Below, piece after piece: positions 1 through 9,601 of a stretch of 64,000 bases of DNA. The position numbers were made by a program, and so were the translations under genes. This stretch comes from Anaeromyxobacter paludicola. Its GTDB lineage: Bacteria > Myxococcota > Myxococcia > Myxococcales > Anaeromyxobacteraceae. The stretch is from assembly GCF_023169965.1 (NCBI RefSeq), contig NZ_AP025592.1:372001-436000 (forward strand), read 5' to 3'. The first letter of the stretch is position 1; each line of letters opens with the position of its first letter. The notes beneath the pieces were generated by a model. That model was not told where the DNA came from and ran no database searches. It worked only from the letters and a program-made list of their open reading frames with translations.

Positions 1-1
1 C

Positions 2-994
2 GGGGACGCGCAGTACATGGCCGCCGTGGGCCACGAGCACGACGCCCGCACCGGCGTGCCGGTCCACTCGCTCTACGGCCCCACCGTGGACTCCCTCACG
101 CCCGCGCCGGAGCAGCTCCACGGGCTCGACGCGCTGGTGTTCGACATCCAGGACGTCGGGGCCCGCTACTACACCTACCAGGCCACCATGATGCTCTGCA
201 TGGAGGCGGCGGCGCGGGCCGGCATCGGCTTCGTGGTGCTCGACCGGCCGAACCCCATCGGCGGCGTGGAGGTGGAGGGGCCGGCGCTGCGGAAGGGCTT
301 CGAGAGCTTCTGCGGCCTGCACGACCTCGCCCCGCGCCACGGGCTCACGGTGGGGGAGCTGGCGGGGCTCTTCCGCGCCGAGCGGGGGCTCGACCTGAAC
401 CTCCTCGTGGTGCCGTGCCGCGGCTGGCGGCGGCGCCAGCGCGCCCGCGACACCGGCCTCCCCTGGGTCTTCCCCTCGCCCAACATGCCCACGCCGGAGA
501 CGGCGCTCGTCTACCCGGGGATGTGCCTGCTCGAGGGCACCAACCTCTCCGAGGCGCGCGGCACCACCCGGCCGTTCGAGCTGTTCGGCGCGCCCTGGCT
601 CGACGGCGCCGGTCTCGCCGAGGCGCTCGCGGCGGAGCGGCTGCCGGGGGTCGGCTTCCGCCCGGTGAGCTTCGTGCCCGCCTGGGACAAGCACGCCGGG
701 GAGCGGTGCCACGGGGTGGAGCTGCAGGTGACCGACCCGGAGGCGTTCCGCCCCTTCCGCACCGGGCTCGCCTGCGTGGCGCTGGCGCGCGCCCAGGACC
801 CGGCCCGATTCCGGTGGCGGACCGAGCCGTACGAGTACGTGCAGGACGTCCCGGCCTTCGACCTCCTCTGCGGGTCGGACCGCGAGCGCCGCGGGCTGGA
901 GGCGGGGCGCTCCTGGCGGGAGCTGGCGCGCGCCTTCGCCCCGGAGGAGCGGGCCTTCGCGCGGCGGCGCGCCCGGTTCCTGCGTTATCCCTGA
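2..994 (+). CDS. DUF1343 / NamZ-like exo-beta-N-acetylmuramidase, C-terminal part
   Basis: The reading frame is open from the window edge, so the N-terminus is missing; about 330 codons remain. The stretch SPNMPTPETALVYPGMCLLE followed by GTNLSEARGTTRPFE and a Gly-Ala-Pro is the signature of the DUF1343 family. Characterised members (NamZ) remove N-acetylmuramic acid from the non-reducing ends of peptidoglycan fragments during wall recycling. The upstream VFDIQDVGARYYTY segment is also typical. Any signal peptide would lie outside the window. The next gene, nadD, starts 3 nt after the stop, so the two are probably co-transcribed. Family assignment is firm; the exact substrate is inferred. Confidence 0.86.
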   Translation, partial: GDAQYMAAVGHEHDARTGVPVHSLYGPTVDSLTPAPEQLHGLDALVFDIQDVGARYYTYQATMMLCMEAAARAGIGFVVLDRPNPIGGVEVEGPALRKGFESFCGLHDLAPRHGLTVGELAGLFRAERGLDLNLLVVPCRGWRRRQRARDTGLPWVFPSPNMPTPETALVYPGMCLLEGTNLSEARGTTRPFELFGAPWLDGAGLAEALAAERLPGVGFRPVSFVPAWDKHAGERCHGVELQVTDPEAFRPFRTGLACVALARAQDPARFRWRTEPYEYVQDVPAFDLLCGSDRERRGLEAGRSWRELARAFAPEERAFARRRARFLRYP

Positions 995-997
995 GCC

Positions 998-1558
998 ATG
1001 GCCCGCGAGATCGCGCTCCTGGGCGGGTCCTTCAACCCGCCGCACGTCGGCCACCTGATGGCCGCCTACTGGACCCTCGCCACGCAGGACGTGGCCGAGG
1101 TCTGGCTCATGCCCGCCTACCAGCACCCCTTCGGGAAGGAGCTCGCGCCCTTCGAGGATCGGCTCGAGATGTGCCGCATCGCCGCGCAGGCGCTCCGCGG
1201 CGTGCACGCCTGCGGCGCCGAGGCGGAGCTGGCGGGCGACCCGCTCGTGGGCAAGACGGCGCGCGTGCTGGAGCACCTCGCGAAGAAGCACCCCCGCGAC
1301 CGGTTCGCGCTCGTCCTCGGCACCGACATCCTGCCCGACACCGCGAAGTGGTACCGGTTCGACCGCGTGAAGGAGCTGGCGCGCATCGTCGTGGTGGGGC
1401 GCGAGGGCTACCCCGAAGGCGCCGAGACGCTGCCGCTCCTGCCGCGCGTCTCCTCGACCGAGATCCGGCAGCGGCTGTCGCGCGGCGAGGACGCCTCGCC
1501 CTTCGTGCCGCGCAAGGTGCTCGCGTACCTGCAGGAGCGGGGGCTGTACCGGGGCTGA
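998..1558 (+). CDS. nadD: Nicotinate-nucleotide adenylyltransferase
   Basis: This 186-residue protein transfers AMP from ATP to nicotinate mononucleotide, giving deamido-NAD in the cytosolic NAD pathway. The nucleotidyltransferase motif GGSFNPPHVGH is at residues 9-19, with the HxGH-type catalytic site at 16-19. The C-terminal SSTEIRQRL motif and the closing segment before a YLxxxGLY end are as expected for NadD. Length is close to the family norm of about 190-210. It starts 3 nt after the muramidase gene. The other de novo NAD gene in the window, nadC, is at 17.5 kb and not linked. It converges on the DUF2520 gene with a 2-nt gap. Confidence 0.93.
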   Translation: MAREIALLGGSFNPPHVGHLMAAYWTLATQDVAEVWLMPAYQHPFGKELAPFEDRLEMCRIAAQALRGVHACGAEAELAGDPLVGKTARVLEHLAKKHPRDRFALVLGTDILPDTAKWYRFDRVKELARIVVVGREGYPEGAETLPLLPRVSSTEIRQRLSRGEDASPFVPRKVLAYLQERGLYRG

Positions 1559-1560
1559 GC

Positions 1561-2388
1561 TCAGCGGCGGAGCGCCCGCGCCACCGCGCGGGCCTTCGCG
1601 GGATCGAGCCCCCCGGCGCGCGCGAGCCTCACGAGCCGCCGCGAGAGGAGCCGGTAGATCTCGCGGTCCTCGCCCGTGAGCAGCGCGAGCTGCCGCGCCA
1701 CGGTGCCGGCGTCGCCGCGCGCGGCCGGGCCGGTGAGGGCGCCCGGGAGCCCGCGGGCCGCGAGGTTCTCGACGGCGCCGCGCAGCAGCGGCACGAGGGC
1801 GGGGAGGGCGGCCCGGGGCGGCGCGCCGGCCCGCTCCCAGCACTCGGCCGCCAGCGCCGCGAGCGCCATGGCGAGGTTGGAGGCGACGACCGCCGCGGCG
1901 TGGTAGCGCGCCCGGCCCCGCTCCGGCACCGCGATCGGCCTTAGCCCGAGGTCGCGCGCGGCGCGGCCGAGGAGCCGCCTCGCGGCCGCGTCCCCGGCGA
2001 GGGCGGCGAAGCCGCCGGGCGCCACCGGCCCGCCCGCGAGCGCCTGCAGCAGGTGGAGCGAGCCCGGGTGCGCGCCGCGGCGGCGGGCCGGGGCGAGCGG
2101 CGAGAGCGGGAGGGCGCCGGCGCCGTGGGCCACCACCTGCCCGCGGCGGAGGTGCGGGGCGACGCTCCGGCAGGCCTCGGCCACCGCGTCGTCGGGCACC
2201 GCCAGGAGCACGAGCGCGTGGTCCCGCGCCGACGCGAGGCCGGCCGCCGGGAGCCCGGCCCGCCGCACGGCCGCGCGCCCGCGGGGGCTCCGGGCCACGA
2301 GCGCCACCCGCCACCCGGCGGCGGAGAGGCCGCGCCCGAGCGCGACGGCGAGCCGGCCGGCGCCGACGATGAGCGCCGAGCGGGTCAC
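1561..2388 (-). CDS. Rossmann-fold DUF2520 protein (NADP oxidoreductase-like)
   Basis: A 275-residue protein from a GTG start. The N-terminus has a dinucleotide-binding fold with GAGRLAVALGRGL near residue 8 and VLLAVPDDAVAE in the middle. The C-terminal half carries the DUF2520 pattern, including HPGSLH-like and YHAAAVVASN segments. Relatives resemble ketopantoate or pyrroline-5-carboxylate reductases, but their substrate is not established. The start codon overlaps the stop of the upstream ClpA-type gene in a GTGA arrangement (2385-2388), so translational coupling is likely and this start is well supported. Cofactor binding is inferred from sequence. Confidence 0.84.
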   Translation of the reverse strand: MTRSALIVGAGRLAVALGRGLSAAGWRVALVARSPRGRAAVRRAGLPAAGLASARDHALVLLAVPDDAVAEACRSVAPHLRRGQVVAHGAGALPLSPLAPARRRGAHPGSLHLLQALAGGPVAPGGFAALAGDAAARRLLGRAARDLGLRPIAVPERGRARYHAAAVVASNLAMALAALAAECWERAGAPPRAALPALVPLLRGAVENLAARGLPGALTGPAARGDAGTVARQLALLTGEDREIYRLLSRRLVRLARAGGLDPAKARAVARALRR

Positions 2389-4832
2389 GCCCGCACGAAG
2401 ACCAGGGCGGCGCCGTCGGCCGCCACGCGCACCGCGTCGCCGGCCTGGAACTCGCCCCGCAGGATCCGCTCGGCGAGCGGCGCCTCGACGAGCCGCTGCA
2501 CCGCCGCGCGCATGGGGCGCGCCCCCAGCGTCGGGTCGAAGCCGCCGCGCTCGATCAGGTGGGCGACCACGTCCTCGCCGGCCTCGAACCGGATCCGCCG
2601 CTCCGCCTCGAGCCGCGAGGACGACTCCGCGAGCAGCAGGGCGGCGATGCGCGCCACGTCCTCGCGCGAGAGCGCCGGGAAGAAGAGCTTCTCGTCGAGC
2701 CGGTTCCAGAGCTCCGGGGGGAGGGCGCCGCGCGCCGCGGCGACCGCCTGCTCCTGGCGCGGGGCGGCCCGCTCGGCGGCGCCGAAGCCCATCGCCGCCG
2801 GCCGGGTGCTCGTGGCCTCGGCCGCGCCCAGGTTGCTCGTCAGCACCACCACGGCGTTCGAGAAGTCCACCTGGCGCCCGCGGCCGTCGGTGAGCCGCCC
2901 CTCCTCGAGCACCTGCAGGAGGAGCAGCAGGACGTCGCGGTGGGCCTTGTCCACCTCGTCGAGGACCACCACGCTCGCCGGGCGGCGGCGGACGGCCTCG
3001 GTGAGCTGCCCGCCCTCGCCGTAGCCCACGTACCCGGGCGCGGCGCCGACGAGGCGGGCCACGCCGGTCGGCTCGCTGCACTCGCTCATGTCGAGCCGGA
3101 CGAGCGCGTCGCGGCTGCCGTAGAGGGCGTCGGCGATGGAGCGGGCGAGCTCGGTCTTGCCCACGCCGGTGGGGCCGAGGAAGAGGAAGCTGCCCATGGG
3201 GCGGCGGGTGGCGAAGCCGGCGTAGTTGCGCTTGAGGACGCTCGCGATCCGCTCGATCGCCTCCCGGTGCCCCACCACGCGCTCGGCGAGCGCCGCCTCG
3301 AGCCGCAGGATGCGCTCGCGGTCGGAGGCGAGGAGGCGCGACTCCGGGATGCCGGCCATCTTGGCGACCACCTTCGCCACCTCGGGGACGCCCACCTCGC
3401 GCTTGCCCTCGCGGCGGGCGCGCGAGCCGGCGAGGTCGATCACCGCCACCGCCTTGTCCGGCAGGAAGCGGTCGGTGATGTACCGGGCCGAGAGCGAGGC
3501 CGCGGAGGCCACCGCGTCGGGCGCGTAGCGGATCTGGTGGTGCTGCTCGTAGCGGGGGAGCAGCCCCTCGAGGATCGCGGTCGCGTCGTCGATGGAGGGC
3601 TCGCGCACCAGCACCGGCGCGAAGCGGCGCTCGAGCGCCGGGTCCTTCTCGATGTGCTGGCGGTACTCGTCGTGGGTGGTCGCGCCGATGCAGGGGAACT
3701 CGCCGCGCGCCAGCGCCGCCTTGAGCTCGTTGGCGGCGTCCTGGGGGCCCTCGCCGGTGGCGCCCGCGCCCATGATGGTGTGGATCTCGTCGATGAAGAC
3801 CACCACCCGGCCGCCGGCGCGCCGCACCTCGTCCTTGATGCCGTTGAGCTTCTCGGAGAAGGAGCCGCGCAGCTGGGTCCCGGCGAGCACGCCCGCCATG
3901 TCGATCTCGACCAGGATCTTCTCGCCGGGCCGGTCCTGCAGCAGCCGCTGCGCGATCCCCTCGACGATGGCGGTCTTGCCGACGCCCGGCTCGCCCAGCA
4001 GCAGCGGGTTGTTGGCGCGCCGCTTCCCGAGGACGTCGATCGCCTCCTCCACCTCGCGGTCGCGGCCGACGAGGGGGTCGAGCTTGCCCTGCTGGGCGAG
4101 CTCGGTGAGGTTGCGCGCCAAGGACGAGAGCCAGGGGTACTCGCGGGGATCGAGCGCGTAGGGGGAGGGCTTGAGGGCCGCGGCGGCGCGGGCGGCGTCG
4201 AGCCCGCGGTGGGCGGGGGCGGCGAGCGGCTCGGGGGGCTCGACGGCCCGCTCCGGCGCGGCGCTCGGCCGGGGCTCCGGGGCCCGCGCCACCCCGGCGC
4301 GCGGCTCGGCGGGGGCGAGGAGCTCCGGCTCGAGCTCCTCGTCCGCGGGGCTCGGGGCCGCGGGGGCCATGCGGCGCGCGAGCGGCGGGGGGCGGCCCTG
4401 GGCGGGCACCTCGCGCAGCCGGCGCGGCATGCGGGCGGTGAAGTAGGAGAGGGCGACGTTGCGCAGGGTGGCGAGCTGCAGCCCGCACCCGGCGAGCAGC
4501 TGGTGCGCGGCGGCCTGGCGCACGCGGCTCATGGCGATGAGGAGGTGCAGGCAGTCCACCTCCTCGGCCCCCAGCCCCTCGGCCACCTGGCGCGCCCGCT
4601 CCCGGACCTCTCGCTCGACGCCGTCCGGCTCCTTTGGGGCGCCGGTCATGGCGAGGAGGATCTTGTCCTCGTCGATCCCGCGGTCCCGCAGGAGCAGCTC
4701 GGCCCGGTTGGGCACCGTGAAGAAGGCGAGGAGCTGGTGGGCGCTGGTCAGCTTCTGGTTCACGTTCCGGGCGATGTCCTCGGCCTCGGACAGGACCTGG
4801 ACCAGCTCCATCGACTCGATCACGGTGGGCAT
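2385..4832 (-). CDS. clpA: ClpA-type AAA+ unfoldase, ATP-dependent Clp protease ATP-binding subunit
   Basis: An 815-residue class I Clp/Hsp100 ATPase that would unfold substrates and feed them to ClpP. Order: double Clp-N repeat (about 1-135); an unusually long Pro/Ala/Glu-rich linker (about 140-220); D1 AAA with Walker A GEPGVGKT at 280-287 and Walker B VVVFIDEIH near 350; D2 AAA with Walker A GPTGVGKT at 553-560 and a VVVLDEVDKAH box near 621. There is no coiled-coil M domain, which points to ClpA rather than ClpB or ClpC. MGF at 681-683 sits where the ClpP-docking (I/L/V)GF tripeptide is found. No clpS or clpP lies nearby. Confidence 0.92.
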   Translation of the reverse strand: MPTVIESMELVQVLSEAEDIARNVNQKLTSAHQLLAFFTVPNRAELLLRDRGIDEDKILLAMTGAPKEPDGVEREVRERARQVAEGLGAEEVDCLHLLIAMSRVRQAAAHQLLAGCGLQLATLRNVALSYFTARMPRRLREVPAQGRPPPLARRMAPAAPSPADEELEPELLAPAEPRAGVARAPEPRPSAAPERAVEPPEPLAAPAHRGLDAARAAAALKPSPYALDPREYPWLSSLARNLTELAQQGKLDPLVGRDREVEEAIDVLGKRRANNPLLLGEPGVGKTAIVEGIAQRLLQDRPGEKILVEIDMAGVLAGTQLRGSFSEKLNGIKDEVRRAGGRVVVFIDEIHTIMGAGATGEGPQDAANELKAALARGEFPCIGATTHDEYRQHIEKDPALERRFAPVLVREPSIDDATAILEGLLPRYEQHHQIRYAPDAVASAASLSARYITDRFLPDKAVAVIDLAGSRARREGKREVGVPEVAKVVAKMAGIPESRLLASDRERILRLEAALAERVVGHREAIERIASVLKRNYAGFATRRPMGSFLFLGPTGVGKTELARSIADALYGSRDALVRLDMSECSEPTGVARLVGAAPGYVGYGEGGQLTEAVRRRPASVVVLDEVDKAHRDVLLLLLQVLEEGRLTDGRGRQVDFSNAVVVLTSNLGAAEATSTRPAAMGFGAAERAAPRQEQAVAAARGALPPELWNRLDEKLFFPALSREDVARIAALLLAESSSRLEAERRIRFEAGEDVVAHLIERGGFDPTLGARPMRAAVQRLVEAPLAERILRGEFQAGDAVRVAADGAALVFVRA

Positions 4833-4840
4833 TGCCGCCG

Positions 4841-4869
4841 AACATCCGATATCGCGCCCGCCCGGTCAA
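4841..4869 (-). promoter_or_regulatory. Putative promoter of the clpA-type gene (leaderless)
   Basis: On the minus strand TTGACC (4869-4864) is followed by a 17-nt spacer and GATGTT (4846-4841). The ATG at 4832 comes 8 nt later, about where transcription should begin, and no convincing ribosome-binding site fits. The -10 is a weak match; TATCGG slightly upstream is an alternative. Confidence 0.4.
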
Positions 4870-4980
4870 TTTTCCGCGTCATTCCTGCGGGATCCGCCCT
4901 CCCTGGCCCGGGCGGGCCCGCGGAGCCGGGCGGGCGCGGCGCGGGGGAGCTGCGCGTGGCCCACCCGGGGCCGCCGGCCG

Positions 4981-5895
4981 CTAGTCGAGCCCGCGCCGGT
5001 AGAGCTCCTCCTCGTCGAGCCCGAGGAAGTGTCCCACCTCGTGGAGGAGGGTGACGCGGATCTCGTCGGTGAGCTCGCGCTCGTCCCGCGCGAACCGCTC
5101 GAGGTTTCGCTGGAAGAGCACGATCGCCGAGGGGAAGTGGCTCCAGGGGTCGGCCGACGCCTTCTCCCCGAGCGGCGACCCGCGGAAGAGCCCCAGGATC
5201 GAGGGCGAGAGCGGCGGGTCCTCGGCGCGCAGCTCGTCCGCCGCCGGGAGGTCCTCCACCTGGATCACGACGTTCTCGAGGTAGCGGCGGACCGGCTCCG
5301 GGAGCGCCGCGAGCGCCTCCTCCACCCGCGCCTCGAAGTCGGCGGGGGAGAGCGCGACGGGCGGCGGGAAGTCGTCCGGGGCGAGCCGGGTGGCGCGGGC
5401 GAGGTGTCGCGCCGCCTCGCGGGGCTCGCCGAGCCGCTCCAGGGCGAGCCCGAGCGCGTGGTGGGCCAGGGCGTCGCCGGGCTCCTCGCGCACCACCGCC
5501 GCGAGCGCGTCGCGGGCCTCCTCGAAGCGGCAGAGCTCGTGGAGCGCGAGGCCGCGCTCGAGCGCGAGGTCGAGGTCGCCCGGGAGGAGCCGCAGCCCCG
5601 CCTCGGCGCGCGCGAGCGCCTCGCCGGCGAGGCCGAGCTGCGCGAGCGCCCGCGCCTCCTGCAGCGCGAACTCCCCCTCCCACTCCGGCTCCCCGGCGGC
5701 GCGGGCGCGCTTCGCGCCGCGGCGGGCGAGGGCGAGGCCGCGCTCCAGCAGCTCCCGGTCGCCGTCCTCCTGCTGCAGGCGGCCGACGTGCAGCTCGGCG
5801 GCGTCGAGCAGGAGCTCGAGGTCGTCGGGGCGCTCCCGGAGCGCGCGCTCGCAGGCCTCGCGCTCCTCCTCCAGGCTGTCGGGCGGCCGTCCCAC
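4981..5895 (-). CDS. TPR-containing zincin-like metallopeptidase
   Basis: A 304-residue protein from GTG. The first about 175 residues are TPR-like helical repeats rich in Ala, Leu and Glu. The last 100 match the minimal zincin fold (PF06262-type): a hydrophobic strand, then IRVTLLHEVGHFLGLDEEEL with HEVGH at 285-289, where the two histidines and the glutamate would bind zinc and activate water. No signal peptide is seen, so it is probably cytosolic. Fusion of TPRs to this small zincin is seen in deltaproteobacterial relatives; substrates are unknown. It diverges from groEL across a 164-bp gap. Confidence 0.8.
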   Translation of the reverse strand: MGRPPDSLEEEREACERALRERPDDLELLLDAAELHVGRLQQEDGDRELLERGLALARRGAKRARAAGEPEWEGEFALQEARALAQLGLAGEALARAEAGLRLLPGDLDLALERGLALHELCRFEEARDALAAVVREEPGDALAHHALGLALERLGEPREAARHLARATRLAPDDFPPPVALSPADFEARVEEALAALPEPVRRYLENVVIQVEDLPAADELRAEDPPLSPSILGLFRGSPLGEKASADPWSHFPSAIVLFQRNLERFARDERELTDEIRVTLLHEVGHFLGLDEEELYRRGLD

Positions 5896-5903
5896 GCCCC
5901 GAC

Positions 5904-5932
5904 GAGGTAACGGTCTCGCGACGGTCCGTCAA
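5904..5932 (-). promoter_or_regulatory. Putative leaderless promoter of the TPR-zincin gene
   Basis: Minus-strand TTGACG (5932-5927), a 17-nt spacer and TACCTC (5909-5904) are followed after 8 nt by the GTG at 5895. The geometry puts the transcription start at or next to the start codon. Confidence 0.5.
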
Positions 5933-5947
5933 CGCCCCGGGCCTCGC

Positions 5948-5975
5948 TTGACGGGTCGGTCGGCGCGGTTACATT
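5948..5975 (+). promoter_or_regulatory. Putative sigma-70 type promoter of groEL
   Basis: TTGACG (5948-5953) and TACATT (5970-5975) are 16 nt apart, predicting a start near 5982 and a leader of roughly 78 nt. Unlike many promoters in this window it is followed by a real leader and a Shine-Dalgarno sequence (AAAGGAG, 6046-6052). Confidence 0.55.
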
Positions 5976-5988
5976 AGCGGCCGTCAGC

Positions 5989-6024
5989 GGCGACTGCCAA
6001 CTCGATAGCGTGGCGCAAGTCGCC
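5989..6024. promoter_or_regulatory. Inverted repeat in the groEL leader
   Basis: GGCGACT (5989-5995) and AGTCGCC (6018-6024) are perfect 7-bp inverted arms around a 22-nt spacer, just downstream of the predicted groEL start site. It is not the CIRCE sequence. It could be an operator or an mRNA hairpin; neither is shown. Confidence 0.35.
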
Positions 6025-6035
6025 GGAACAGCTAA

Positions 6036-7715
<1,680 letters not shown>

Positions 7716-7728
7716 GCGCGACGGCGGC

Positions 7729-7762
7729 GCGGGGGGCACCCGGGTGATCCGGGGCCCCCCGC
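7729..7762. terminator. Hairpin between convergent groEL and SDR genes
   Basis: GCGGGGGGC (7729-7737) pairs perfectly with GCCCCCCGC (7754-7762), giving a 9-bp all-G/C stem with a 16-nt loop between two converging genes. No T-run follows on either strand, so termination may need Rho or be only partial. Confidence 0.5.
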
Positions 7763-7778
7763 CCTCGGCCGGGGAGGG

Positions 7779-8531
7779 TCAGCGGTTCCCGCCAGAGACG
7801 TGGAGCGTCTCGCCCGTGATCCACCCGGAGTCGCCCGACGCCAGGAAGACGGCGACCGGCCCCACGTCTTCGGGCTGGCCGATCCGGCCGAGCGGCGTCT
7901 GCACCTCGATCTGCTTGCGGAAGTCGCCCTGCGCGAAACCCGCGGCGCGCACCCCCTCGGTCTCCACCATGCCGGGATTGATGGAGTTGACCCGAATCTT
8001 CCGGGGCCCGAGCTCCTTCGCCAGCGCCCGGGTGGCCGCGTCGACGGCCGCCTTCGTCGCGCTGTAGACCGAGGTGTTCGCAGGGGCGGCGGTGGCGGCC
8101 ACCGAGCTGATGTTGATGATGCTGCCGCCCTCGGGGCCGAGGTGCTTGATGGCCTCCTGCGTGGCCAGGATCAGCCCCAGCACGTTGATGTCGAACTGCC
8201 GGTGGAAGTGCCTCGCGGTGACCTCCTCGAGGGACGCGAACTCGTAGACCCCTGCGTTGTTGACGAGGACGTCGAGCCGTCCGAAGGCCCGCCGGGTCTC
8301 GGCGAACAGCCGCCGGACGTCCTCGGGCTGGGCCACGTCGGCCCGGACCGCGACGGCCCTGCCTCCCTCGCGGGCGATGTCGGCGACGACCCGCGCGGCG
8401 CCCTCGTGGTCCGAGACGTAGTCGACGACGACGGCGGCCCCCTCCGCGGCGAGGTGCCGGGCGATCGACGCTCCGATGCCCTTCGACGCGCCAGTGACGA
8501 CCGCGACCTTCCCTTCGAGCTTCTGAGACAT
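7779..8531 (-). CDS. SDR-family NAD(P)-dependent oxidoreductase
   Basis: A 250-residue classical short-chain dehydrogenase/reductase. The cofactor motif TGASKGIG is at about 14-21, followed by NNAG near 91. The catalytic Ser lies in INISSVAAT, with Tyr and Lys in VYSATKAAVDA (YxxxK). The C-terminus ends in the usual WITGETLHVSGG pattern. It resembles 3-oxoacyl-ACP reductase and glucose 1-dehydrogenase-like enzymes; the substrate cannot be read from sequence. AAGGAG lies 8-10 nt before the ATG. It diverges from a TetR gene across 126 bp holding two shared-pattern operators, so it is probably that regulator's target. Confidence 0.92.
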   Translation of the reverse strand: MSQKLEGKVAVVTGASKGIGASIARHLAAEGAAVVVDYVSDHEGAARVVADIAREGGRAVAVRADVAQPEDVRRLFAETRRAFGRLDVLVNNAGVYEFASLEEVTARHFHRQFDINVLGLILATQEAIKHLGPEGGSIINISSVAATAAPANTSVYSATKAAVDAATRALAKELGPRKIRVNSINPGMVETEGVRAAGFAQGDFRKQIEVQTPLGRIGQPEDVGPVAVFLASGDSGWITGETLHVSGGNR

Positions 8532-8561
8532 CGGCGTGCTCCTTGGTGGTGGTGATCGTTG

Positions 8562-8577
8562 TGTATCGATCGGTACA
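8562..8577. promoter_or_regulatory. Operator 1 for the divergent TetR regulator
   Basis: TGTATCGATCGGTACA is a near-perfect 16-bp palindrome of the form TGTAYC-N4-GGTAYA. It overlaps the predicted transcription start of the SDR gene, where a bound repressor would block initiation. Confidence 0.6.
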
Positions 8578-8578
8578 G

Positions 8579-8607
8579 AACGTAGGAGCGGTGGACCGGC
8601 GCGTCAA
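8579..8607 (-). promoter_or_regulatory. Promoter of the SDR gene
   Basis: Minus-strand TTGACG (8607-8602), a 17-nt spacer and TACGTT (8584-8579) predict a start near 8572, inside operator 1, and a leader of about 40 nt with a Shine-Dalgarno sequence. Confidence 0.6.
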
Positions 8608-8617
8608 GCGCCAGTAA

Positions 8618-8633
8618 TGTACCTTTCGGTATA
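8618..8633. promoter_or_regulatory. Operator 2 for the divergent TetR regulator
   Basis: TGTACCTTTCGGTATA has the same TGTAYC-N4-GGTAYA layout as operator 1, 56 bp away. It overlaps TATACG (8630-8635), the likely -10 of the TetR gene, which suggests autoregulation. Confidence 0.6.
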
Positions 8634-8657
8634 CGATCCTCCGAGGTCGACCTTCCG

Positions 8658-9239
8658 ATGGGACGCCCGCGCGTATTCGACGTGGATGAAGCGCTGGATC
8701 GCGCCCTGCGCGTCTTCTGGCGCAAGGGGTACGAGGGCACGTCCCTCTCCGACCTCACGCGGGCCATGCGCATCAGCCGGCCCAGCCTCTACGCCGCGTT
8801 CGGCAACAAGGAGCAGCTCTTCCGCAGGGTCCTCGACCGCTACGCCGAGGGGCCCGCGGCCTACGTCGGGGAGGCCCTCGCCGAGCCGACCGCGCGCGCG
8901 GTGGTGGAGCGGTTGTGGCGCGGGGCCGTCGACCAGCTGACCGCGCCGCGATCCCCGCGCGGCTGCCTCCTGGTGCAGGGCGGCCTCGCCTGCGGGGACG
9001 AGGCCCAGCCGATCCGCCGGGAGCTGGCGATGCGGCGGGACGCGGGGGTGGCCGCGCTGCGCGCGCGCTTCGAGCGGGCGGTGGCCGAGCACGACCTGCC
9101 TCCCGGCTCGGACCCCGGCGAGCTCGCGCGCTACGCCGCGGCGGTGGGCCACGGGATGGCCGTGCTGGCGGCGGGTGGCGCGGGCCGGGAGGAGCTGGCG
9201 CGGGTCGCGGAGCGGGCGCTCCGCGCCTGGCCGAGCTGA
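8658..9239 (+). CDS. TetR/AcrR-family transcriptional regulator
   Basis: A 193-residue regulator. The N-terminal TetR DNA-binding domain spans about residues 8-55 (ALDRALRVFWRKGYEGTSLS, then ISRPSLYAAFGNKEQLF). The C-terminal ligand domain includes RGCLLVQG, a segment common in the YcdC/TetR_C group. It starts at ATG with GAGG upstream. It diverges from an SDR oxidoreductase, and the shared 126-bp gap contains two matching palindromes placed over both promoters, so it probably represses both genes and is released by a small molecule related to the SDR substrate. Ligand unknown. Confidence 0.93.
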   Translation: MGRPRVFDVDEALDRALRVFWRKGYEGTSLSDLTRAMRISRPSLYAAFGNKEQLFRRVLDRYAEGPAAYVGEALAEPTARAVVERLWRGAVDQLTAPRSPRGCLLVQGGLACGDEAQPIRRELAMRRDAGVAALRARFERAVAEHDLPPGSDPGELARYAAAVGHGMAVLAAGGAGREELARVAERALRAWPS

Positions 9240-9601
9240 GGGGAAGGCGCCGGGGCGGATTGGCCGGCGAGGCTGCCGGACGTCGGGGCGGGGAGGATGC
9301 GGGACGTCTGGGGCGGCGCTCATCCCCAGCTCTCCCCCTGCCCGGAGGGAGCGCCGATGGAGCCTGTCGTCACTGCCTCGGTCTTGTCTCCCTCGCCCGT
9401 GGTGTCCGCCACACTTCCGCTCTCCGAAGGAGAGCCCCTTCAGCACTCCGCCACCGCGGCTGCACTGCAGCTCTCCCCTCCGGTTGCGGCACCGCGGTTC
9501 GCCACCTCCGGTGCGCCAACGGCCACTTGCCCTCCCGAACGAGAGGGGGCTCAGGACGGACGCCTGGGGAGGCCCGCGCACCGAGCCGCCCGGAGGTTCG
9601 C
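9240..9601. other. Gap without a convincing gene
   Basis: Several short frames are open here but none has recognisable protein features or sensible codon bias. It contains a diverged copy of the G/C palindromic repeat (about 9323-9351) and a short inverted repeat GCTCTCCGAAGGAGAGC near 9420. It is relatively T-rich for this genome, suggesting decayed or foreign DNA leading into the HNH remnant. Confidence 0.5.

Noticed and set aside
2559-5054. An 831-codon plus-strand frame opposite the ClpA-type gene
   Set aside because: Antisense shadow rich in Leu, Gly, His and Glu without motifs; the minus strand has both AAA modules.
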